64,000 nt of DNA, taken from contig JASJFT010000051.1 in assembly GCA_030770425.1 (NCBI GenBank), positions 1-64,000 of the forward strand. The letters run 5' to 3'. The notes beneath the pieces are model-generated. The model did not search any database, was not told the origin of the DNA, and worked only from the letters and a program-made list of their open reading frames with translations. Both the position numbers and the translations under genes were made by a program. Source of the DNA: Darksidea phi (lineage: Eukaryota > Ascomycota > Dothideomycetes > Pleosporales > Lentitheciaceae). How positions within the stretch are numbered: the first letter of the stretch is position 1; every line of letters starts with the position of its first letter. Shown piece by piece: positions 57,946-64,000 of this stretch.

Positions 57946-59638
57946 CTGAGCGAACTTAGCCCTTGGATAAGATATAAGTAGTTAGAAAACTAGCTAGATA
58001 TATAAATATACTCTATGCAACCAAAGCTGGATTTGTTCAACCCCCCCGACTGTATTTCGTGCGTTCTGTATATACCCAAATATAGTTACCACAATGGAAA
58101 TCCTTACCAAATAAATATACTCTATTTAGATTTTAAATGCTTAACCAGAGAAAGATTTTTATTAAATTACTTTATTTACGATATATAAGTAACTTAAGAA
58201 ATAAATATATAGATAGATAATTATATTACTTTTTTAGGCGAATTATATATAGTCGTAGATAGAAACTGGACTACAAGCGGAGGCAAGGGGATCGCTGGCC
58301 ATACTCTTGGTATAGCGTTCGGCAAGCGTCGGCTGTTTGCCAAACCTCCGCATCCGGGCATAGCCGCGTAGAAATCGCGGCTGAAACCGAGTAGGAATCA
58401 ATCAATCAATCAATCAAACATCTTCTAACCTAAACCGAGCTAGCACGGGGAAACGATTGCTAGCATTACTATAGATGTCTAACGCTAGTAATCGTGCAGT
58501 CTCTGGCGCAAGCATTAAGCTTAGGACTTAAAGTCAAGGCCAGAATGAGGAACCACTTCATAAGAATCAATAAGACTACGATTAATAACAAAGTTATAGA
58601 GGAATACAAATGAAATTTAAGCCTGAGCCGCAATCAGCTCGGCCTGCCTTGCCATTAATCATGCCCTTCTCCGCCGTTTTGATTTGCCGCCTTTATCCTC
58701 GGTCTTCTCCCCGTACGACCTCTTTAGTCTGCCAGCGTCGTTCTTAGACCCGCTTCTTCCTATTCTCTTTAACCTTCTACCCTTATCCTCGGAATCCTCA
58801 CTGCGTAATCTCTTCTACAAGCCTCTATCGGTGTCGAATCTACCTTTTACCCGCTTTGACCTGACTTCTCCGCCCTCGATCCTACTACTAGTTTGGTATA
58901 GGTATATATCGAATATAGAGGGCGGAGCTCACGACCCGTAGTCGGAGGGATGGGAGAGGTGATAGGATAGGCGGCCGAATAATCAATCAATTCAACTATT
59001 TATTCTATGTCAGGTGGGATGGGATGGGATATCCAGCTGAAGATACTCCCGGACGATCTCCTCTCGGGCCCCGGCCTAACGTTTCTCCGCTCACCTAAGC
59101 ATTCAATACTCGATCGGGCTCCCCTTACAACTACTACACCACACTAGCTTTTCTTTTCCTTATCAATGTGCTAACTTCTTTCTTGAGAGTGTCCATAGAA
59201 ACCCCAAGCTCCCTCAAGCTGTCTGTTTGCTAAAAAAATAATACACTTTTGGTATTCAACATACTTTAAAAGGGCCCCAACGAACTCGAGGAGCCGTTTA
59301 AAATCGTTAGGGAAGCTTTCTCCAACAGCACCATGCTCGGCTGGCCCAATCTTGTCGACCAATCCTTGGATTCTGCACCGTGCTGTCAAAAGCTAGACGG
59401 TAGATTTAGCTGGTGAGGAAGCTTTTGCGATCGCCGCCGTCTACTCGTACTTTTTCTTCGCGTCAACGCTGACATTGCTCGAGTCGAGTCTGTGGCCAAG
59501 CTCGCGACAGCCACGATCCACTCACGGCGCCAGACTCCGCCAGACTCAGCCGCACCGTTTTCAGCCGCATGCGATATATCAAACTGCTGATAAAAGTTGG
59601 TGTAAGAGATGTGGATTGGTTTAGGCAGGAGGCCTTGC
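57946..59638. other. Repeat-rich intergenic DNA
   Basis: 57946-58260 is AT-rich and stop-filled. 58397-58418 is a (AATC)n microsatellite. 58680-58940 is pyrimidine-rich with an uninterrupted 85-codon plus frame of no recognisable family. A 72-codon minus frame (59389-59171) also lacks a known domain. GGATGGGATGGGAT occurs near 59016. No gene is supported. Confidence 0.4.
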
Positions 59639-59648
59639 CTATATAAAG
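59639..59648 (+). promoter_or_regulatory. TATA-box-like element upstream of the HET gene
   Basis: CTATATAAAG lies about 138 bp before the chosen ATG at 59786, a usual fungal distance given a leader of about 100 nt. It supports transcription starting around 59670-59680 and argues that ATG 59786 is the first usable start. Confidence 0.5.
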
Positions 59649-59785
59649 ACTAGCGCTAGCACAGACCCCAAGCAGTGGCCTACCGCCACTTCCGCCAACA
59701 ACCGCACGATCCTGTGATCATCCTTGACGGAAAACAACAAAGCCCCGGCGAGGAATTTGTGCAATCAACTCGACCCTCAGTCCAG

Positions 59786-62284
59786 ATGGAAGGTTTTGAA
59801 TGGCCGCAAGCTCCTTGCAGCCGAAGCTGTCATACGTACATCCCTAACAATTGTCGACGCACAAAAGCTCCTGATCAAGAACTTTATCAGCCTCATGTGC
59901 CATCGTTCCGACTTTGCGATGTCTGCTCGCTAGTCGACTTCACGAAATTCGCCTGGCGCGGTGAGCTAAGACTTGCCGAAGCCTTCCCTGGGGCATCCAT
60001 CACGGCAAATCAGGGCTGCCTGCGGTCGAATACCGCGAAAAGAGCACGTCTAAGACCGAGGCTGGGCAGTGTAGACGAGATATTCGAAAGAGCAAGGAGT
60101 TGTGATTTGTGCAACGTGATCAAGAGGAGGCTGCAAGAAGGACAGTTTGTCAAAGCTGTCCGTATCTCGATTCAGAGCCAGGACTTCTGCCATGCAGAGC
60201 CGGAGATCAACGCGATGCCAGCAGACGATCCAGACCATGTTCATCCCGTAACCAGTCTTCCGGATGCGGGTTTCAATCGATTTTTGAGGGGATATTTCCA
60301 GCTTGACGAACGGCTGCAAGAAATCCAGCGACCAAAGACGATTACCACGAACAGACTGACGGTGATTGTGGAGCTGGAGAAGGAGGACACGTCTATCTAC
60401 TCGTTACCCGACTACGACGCAGAAATACTCGTCACCTTCCAACCGTGTTCCCCGTCACACATCCCCACGGTGGAGGACACCGTGCGTCACACCGCCGGCA
60501 CGACGGGACTCCGCTTGAGCGGCCGGCAGCTGCTCGAGTCCCGGGTGGACCTACGCCTGTTGCAGTTCTGGCTGAATCACTGCGACTCGCACCATCAGCA
60601 GCGATGCTGTACTCGCCAATGGACAACCCATCTGCCCTGGGCCAAGAACCTCCTCCTCATCGATGTTCAGGACATGTGCATCGTTCCAGCGCCCGAGAAA
60701 TGCCCATACGCCGCGCTCAGCTACGTCTGGGGACAGTGCAGCAACTACAGATCCAGAAAGGACGATTTTGCAGCAGCGCGGCAACGAGGAGCCCTGCGGC
60801 ACCGATATCTCCCAGCCACAGTGCAGGATGCAATTACCGTCACCGGGGCAATCGGCCTCCGCTACCTCTGGGTAGATGCGATCTGCATCATCCAGGACGA
60901 CGACGTCCACTTCCAATCCCAGATTTCGCAAATGGCATCCGTCTACGCCCGCGCGACCGTAACACTAATCGCCGCTGCGGGCGACGACGCTAACGCCGGG
61001 CTCGCGGGGGTCCGATCGCGTCCCAAGCCGCACCGCCCGGACATCGTCAAAGCACCAGGCGTCACGCTGATGAGCGTCGAGCCCCAGGGGAGGCAGAAGA
61101 CGGGCAAAACAGCCTACGAGCGCACACCGTACACGACCTGGTACGCGCGGGCCTGGACCATGCAGGAGCACCTCTTCGCGGCGCGGAAGCTCATCTTCGC
61201 CGACGACCAGGTGTACTGGCGCTGCGACGAGGCGCACTGGGTCGAGGAGACGGTGCTGGAGTTCGACCAGACGCGCGGCTACGACGGCTTCGTCTTCGGC
61301 AACGACACGATCAACACGTACGAGTACGACCTGACGATGCCCGAACGCCTCGATTCCCATCCATACAACCAACTGGAAAGGCTTGGCCAGCAATACCTGT
61401 CCCGCCAGCTCACCCACGAATCCGATCGTCTCAACGCCTTCATGGGCGTCCTAGGCGCGTTGACTTGCTCCACCGGAGAAAAATATGTCTGGGCTCTGCC
61501 CGAGTCGCGGTTCCCCGCGGCCCTATTCTGGCGGCTTGCGAAACAGCCTCGCACGCTGGCTTCGCACCGCAAGGTCTCGTCTGGAGGCGACACGGTGTCC
61601 GTGCCCATACCGAGCTGGAGCTGGCTCGCGTGGCGTGGGTCGAAGAAACAGAGTAGCCAACTGCATTTCGCCGGAGCCTTGGACGGAATTCTGCCCTTGG
61701 TCGACGTCTACCGGGTGGATTCGAACGGATCGCGAGTGCGGATTGGACAGTCGGCATCCGCAATGAACACCGAGCAGGGAAACTCGTGTGCTTGCGCCTA
61801 CGAGGGGGACTTCGATGAGGACCTCGACACCGGCTATCTGCAGTTCTGGGCGAATACCGCGCCGGTGTACATCCAACGCGACCACGAACAAGACTACAGT
61901 GGGACGCGGTACTATCTCCTGCGCAGCAACACCAGCAAGTACAAAACCACGCCTGCGGAATTCTGCATGGGCTCGACGGTCCACTTGGCCGGAAACGATC
62001 CCACGGTGCGCGAAAACGTGCCGCATCTGGTGAAGGTAGTGAGCCAGCGGAACAAGACCGGCTGCAAAAAGGACCTGATTCAGCTGTATTTTGTAGTGCT
62101 CGGGAGAGATGGGCCGGGCGGCTCGTGGAATCAGGCTGTTACTGATGATGGGTCGAGTGCTTTGCGGGCTTTGGTGGTGGAGAGGAAGGATGACGTTGCG
62201 TATCGGGTTGGGTTTGCGGTCATTTCGGAGAAGAATTGGTCTGCTATACCGAATAGGAACTGGGAGCTGGTTACTCTAGGTTGA
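59786..62284 (+). CDS. HET-domain heterokaryon incompatibility protein (832 aa)
   Basis: A single-exon frame. It is open from 59675, but the first in-frame ATG is 59786 (MEGFEWPQAPCSR), which I take as the start. The N-terminal part has a Cys pair typical of these proteins (SFRLCDVCSLVDFTKF, then CDLCNVIKRRL). The HET domain spans about residues 308-480: YAALSYVWGQC, RYLPATVQDAITV, YLWVDAICIIQDD, QISQMASVYARATVTLIAAA. Downstream conserved blocks are ARAWTMQEHLFAARKLIFAD, QVYWRCDEAHW and PSWSWLAWRG. HET domains are TIR-related and execute cell death after non-self recognition; the partner is unknown. GC content is higher than in its surroundings and the gene shows no RIP damage. No NACHT or WD repeats are attached. 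Confidence 0.9.
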   Translation: MEGFEWPQAPCSRSCHTYIPNNCRRTKAPDQELYQPHVPSFRLCDVCSLVDFTKFAWRGELRLAEAFPGASITANQGCLRSNTAKRARLRPRLGSVDEIFERARSCDLCNVIKRRLQEGQFVKAVRISIQSQDFCHAEPEINAMPADDPDHVHPVTSLPDAGFNRFLRGYFQLDERLQEIQRPKTITTNRLTVIVELEKEDTSIYSLPDYDAEILVTFQPCSPSHIPTVEDTVRHTAGTTGLRLSGRQLLESRVDLRLLQFWLNHCDSHHQQRCCTRQWTTHLPWAKNLLLIDVQDMCIVPAPEKCPYAALSYVWGQCSNYRSRKDDFAAARQRGALRHRYLPATVQDAITVTGAIGLRYLWVDAICIIQDDDVHFQSQISQMASVYARATVTLIAAAGDDANAGLAGVRSRPKPHRPDIVKAPGVTLMSVEPQGRQKTGKTAYERTPYTTWYARAWTMQEHLFAARKLIFADDQVYWRCDEAHWVEETVLEFDQTRGYDGFVFGNDTINTYEYDLTMPERLDSHPYNQLERLGQQYLSRQLTHESDRLNAFMGVLGALTCSTGEKYVWALPESRFPAALFWRLAKQPRTLASHRKVSSGGDTVSVPIPSWSWLAWRGSKKQSSQLHFAGALDGILPLVDVYRVDSNGSRVRIGQSASAMNTEQGNSCACAYEGDFDEDLDTGYLQFWANTAPVYIQRDHEQDYSGTRYYLLRSNTSKYKTTPAEFCMGSTVHLAGNDPTVRENVPHLVKVVSQRNKTGCKKDLIQLYFVVLGRDGPGGSWNQAVTDDGSSALRALVVERKDDVAYRVGFAVISEKNWSAIPNRNWELVTLG

Positions 62285-62750
62285 AGGTGGCTACGAACAG
62301 TTGCGGGCGATTTCGTGCATACAGAGGTACTAGTGTCAGCACGTGGTATTTCTCTGGGTTTTTATTGTGGAGGCCTGAATCAACGAGCGCGTCGTGAAAG
62401 GACTGTACGGTACACAATAGCCGCTCGTCAGTCCGTCAACGATGTACCGAAATGGGCGCAGCCAGGTAGGCAGGTAGTGGCTCAGGGTGCCCCAGCCAAG
62501 GAAGGAGAAGGGAGAAGATGCGGGGGGGAGGGGGGTAGGCAACTGCTTCCATCTAAAGTACAGCTAAAGAGGTCTGTGCATGCACCTCTTCTTATCTAGT
62601 TATTTAGATTTCTGCGAGACTTGTGGGCTAATTATTCCTAGGACGGAATGGGCTAATTATATTTTACGCCCCGTTGCCAGCCAACCCGAAAGTAATTGCT
62701 CGTTCCTCGCTGCGCAATAACACAATTTATCTTATCCTAAACCCAAGCGA
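62285..62750. other. 3' flank of the HET gene, no gene seen
   Basis: A 94-codon plus frame at 62315 begins with a non-ATG codon and has no motif. A G-rich tract (GGGGGGGAGGGGGG) occurs at about 62523-62536. Nothing else supported. Confidence 0.4.
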
Positions 62751-62751
62751 A

Positions 62752-62796
62752 CCCCCCCAAAACACACACACACACACACAAAAAAAAAAAAAAAAC
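62752..62796. repeat. C-run, (CA)n and poly(A) simple repeats
   Basis: CCCCCCC followed by about ten CA units and a run of about 16 A. The arrangement could be the poly(A) tail of a retroelement insertion, but no element is recognisable upstream, so it is listed as simple sequence. Confidence 0.85.
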
Positions 62797-62827
62797 ACCC
62801 CAGCTAGTTACTGAGCCTCATACTAAG

Positions 62828-62959
62828 CCTGATACTGATCCTAATACTGTACCTAATACTATACCTAATACTGTACCTAATACTATACCTAATACTATAC
62901 CTAATACTATACCTAATACTATACCTAATACTATACTTAATACTGTGCCTGATACTATA
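62828..62959 (+). repeat. 12-bp minisatellite, 11 units
   Basis: Eleven tandem units of consensus CCTAATACTATA, with variants CCTGATACTGAT, CCTAATACTGTA and CTTAATACTGTG. Every unit is 12 bp, so in one plus frame it encodes repeated Pro-Asn-Thr-(Ile/Val). No surrounding open reading frame with start codon was found. Confidence 0.9.
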
Positions 62960-63335
62960 CCCCGATTCTTAATAAGGCTGCCCTAATCCTTGATAGGGAC
63001 GCCCTCATCAAGGATGAGGGCACGGTACCATAGTGGTATATGGAGCTTTGGCATTTGGTTTGCGTGCCTGCGATTGCATCTTTTGAGATGGAGATTTCAT
63101 CCATTGCTGGTGGTTCTTTGATGGGCTTCGTTGGTCGGAGTGAGTGATGTCTTGTCTTGCACCGTGTCGGGGGCTTGATGCAGTGTGGTTGTTTTTTGTG
63201 CGCCGGACTGAGAGAAGAAGTAGACGCGGTAGTTATACTACAAGCTTACGCAAGCTCAACCTCAACCAGCCGCCCACGAAGTCCCATCTATTGTTTCGAG
63301 CGGACGCGACGTCTTCATGCGTTAATGACGCTGAT
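62960..63335. other. Intergenic, no gene seen
   Basis: Includes a small palindromic stretch CCTTGATAGGGACGCCCTCATCAAGG near 62988-63015 and a 69-codon frame at 63144 without motif. Nothing else is recognised. Confidence 0.35.
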
Positions 63336-63657
63336 ATCGAGCTCAACAGCTAGCCTATATAGAGCTCAGCGGCTAGCCTATATCGAGCTCAGGAGCTGGC
63401 TGAGGTCGTTGGGTAGTATTAAGGGCGCGCGGGTGTTCGCGGGTATCACATGCTAGCACGTGAAATCTTCTATGTCATATACTCAACAACCTTAATATTA
63501 TATACTTACCTCCCGCTCCTCCTTAAGAGTAATATACTAAGAACTATATAGTTTATACGACTGAGAAAGGTACCCTTCTAAGCTCGATATAGGCTAGCTA
63601 CTAAGTTCGATATAGGTTAGCCGCTGAGCTCCATATAGGCCAGCCGCTGAGCTCACG
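63336..63657. repeat. Inverted arrays of a 23-bp unit
   Basis: Left array: three 23-bp units at 63336-63358, 63359-63381 and 63382-63404 (consensus ATCGAGCTCAGCGGCTAGCC plus TAT). Right array: units 63589-63611, 63612-63634 and 63635-63657 in reverse-complement orientation, with a partial unit before them. The two arrays face each other across about 180 bp and could form a cruciform. The inner sequence is not repeated elsewhere in the window. Confidence 0.85.
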
Positions 63658-63703
63658 CGATTAGTTGTTAAATCGCGAGGGCTGTTGGTTTGCTATACCT
63701 GGT

Positions 63704-63739
63704 GAGCCCTTACGATTAGCCGACTATTCGTAAGGGCTC
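63704..63739. repeat. 12-bp perfect inverted repeat (hairpin)
   Basis: GAGCCCTTACGA at 63704-63715 and its exact complement TCGTAAGGGCTC at 63728-63739, with a 12-nt loop. It could be an end of a small element or part of the neighbouring repeat cluster. Confidence 0.8.
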
Positions 63740-63912
63740 TAGATAGTATATAAAGTAAGAAGACAAATTAATTTTCTTAAAATATTTCTAAAATCGTGAA
63801 AAAAAAGGAAAAAAAAAAATATAAATAATTTTTCTAGAATATTTTACTATCTTTAAACTTTTTTTTTTCCCTTAAAGTTAGGGCCTGCGCCCCCCTAATC
63901 GCGTGGCAGTCT

Positions 63913-63930
63913 GGGCCCTAATTAGGGCCC
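63913..63930. repeat. 18-bp perfect palindrome
   Basis: GGGCCCTAATTAGGGCCC is fully self-complementary and sits in a GC-rich island (63888-63960) after an AT-rich A/T-run block (63790-63880). No protein-binding assignment is made. Confidence 0.8.
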
Positions 63931-63972
63931 CGCCGGGCTCCCCTAATTTAGGGAGGACTGGAACCGTAGTGG

Positions 63973-64000
63973 CAGTATTACTGTGTACGACTCTACAGCT
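63973..64000 (+). repeat. Start of a further fold-back element copy, cut by the window end
   Basis: AGTATTACTGTGTAC followed by CTCTACAGCT matches 12794-12819 with two or three differences. In the 12.8-kb copy these words directly precede the arm found at base 1, so a third copy very likely continues past position 64000. Confidence 0.6.

Noticed and set aside
58040..58100. Another fold-back copy (GTATTTCGTGCG word)
   Set aside because: Only a short word matches and the following blocks are absent, so the similarity may be chance or too decayed.
60445..62026. Several 100-180 codon frames within the HET gene
   Set aside because: Shadows produced by high GC content; the HET frame has all conserved motifs.
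62752..62959. Possible CRISPR array
   Set aside because: The units are contiguous 12-bp copies without spacers and the genome is eukaryotic.

Overview
This window is nuclear DNA of a filamentous ascomycete, most probably a dothideomycete of the Pleosporales type. The basis is: short GT..AG introns of about 44-60 nt with CTAAC/CTGAC branch sites, HET-domain and fungal C2H2 genes, a fused Nup98-Nup96 gene with GLFG repeats, nuclear complex I genes, and AT-rich tracts whose former coding frames are full of TAA/TAG, as left by repeat-induced point mutation (RIP). The order-level placement is inference. Exon boundaries were read by hand from splice signals and reading phase.

Layout. 1-3.1 kb: repeat debris (a fold-back palindrome, an LTR-like block, a 30/24-bp tandem repeat). 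3.2-5.7 kb: an HSPA12-like Hsp70 gene (minus, 8 exons), divergent from an unrecognised 6.1-8.2 kb gene. 9.3-10.8 kb: a 2OG-Fe(II) dioxygenase. 11.0 kb: a broken HET gene. 13.2-25.9 kb is the conserved core: Nup98-Nup96 (1995 aa), centrin, NADH dehydrogenase 51-kDa subunit and one unknown gene. 27.1-28.4 kb: a RIP-killed Tc1/mariner element with TA duplication. 28.6-33.5 kb: a divergent pair, a C2H2 protein and a DUF7580-like protein. 33.7-34.3 kb: repeat debris with a tRNA-like/SINE head. 34.5-35.9 kb: an APH-type kinase with an N-terminal zinc finger.

36.6-40.8 kb holds three adjacent damaged genes of secondary-metabolism type: an NRPS condensation-domain remnant, a LaeA-like methyltransferase interrupted by an AT-rich insert with in-frame stops, and a P450 with one CAA-to-TAA nonsense codon plus a frameshift. 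41.3-49.2 kb: two halves of Pth11/rhodopsin-type membrane protein genes lie on either side of a kinase relic and of the most striking gene here, an intact 1287-residue fusion of a whole Hsp70 (with several ATPase residues replaced) to a complete Ser/Thr protein kinase domain. 49.4-56.7 kb: a thioredoxin-reductase-like gene is split by a 6.26-kb RIP-saturated LINE (Tad1-like) bounded by a 15-bp target-site duplication. 59.8-62.3 kb: an intact HET-domain gene. 62.7-64 kb: minisatellites, inverted repeats and the start of another fold-back copy.

Taken together, a stable housekeeping block (13-26 kb) is flanked by fast-evolving accessory DNA rich in signalling and incompatibility-type proteins (Hsp70-like proteins, kinase, HET, C2H2, DUF7580-like) and in decayed genes and transposons.
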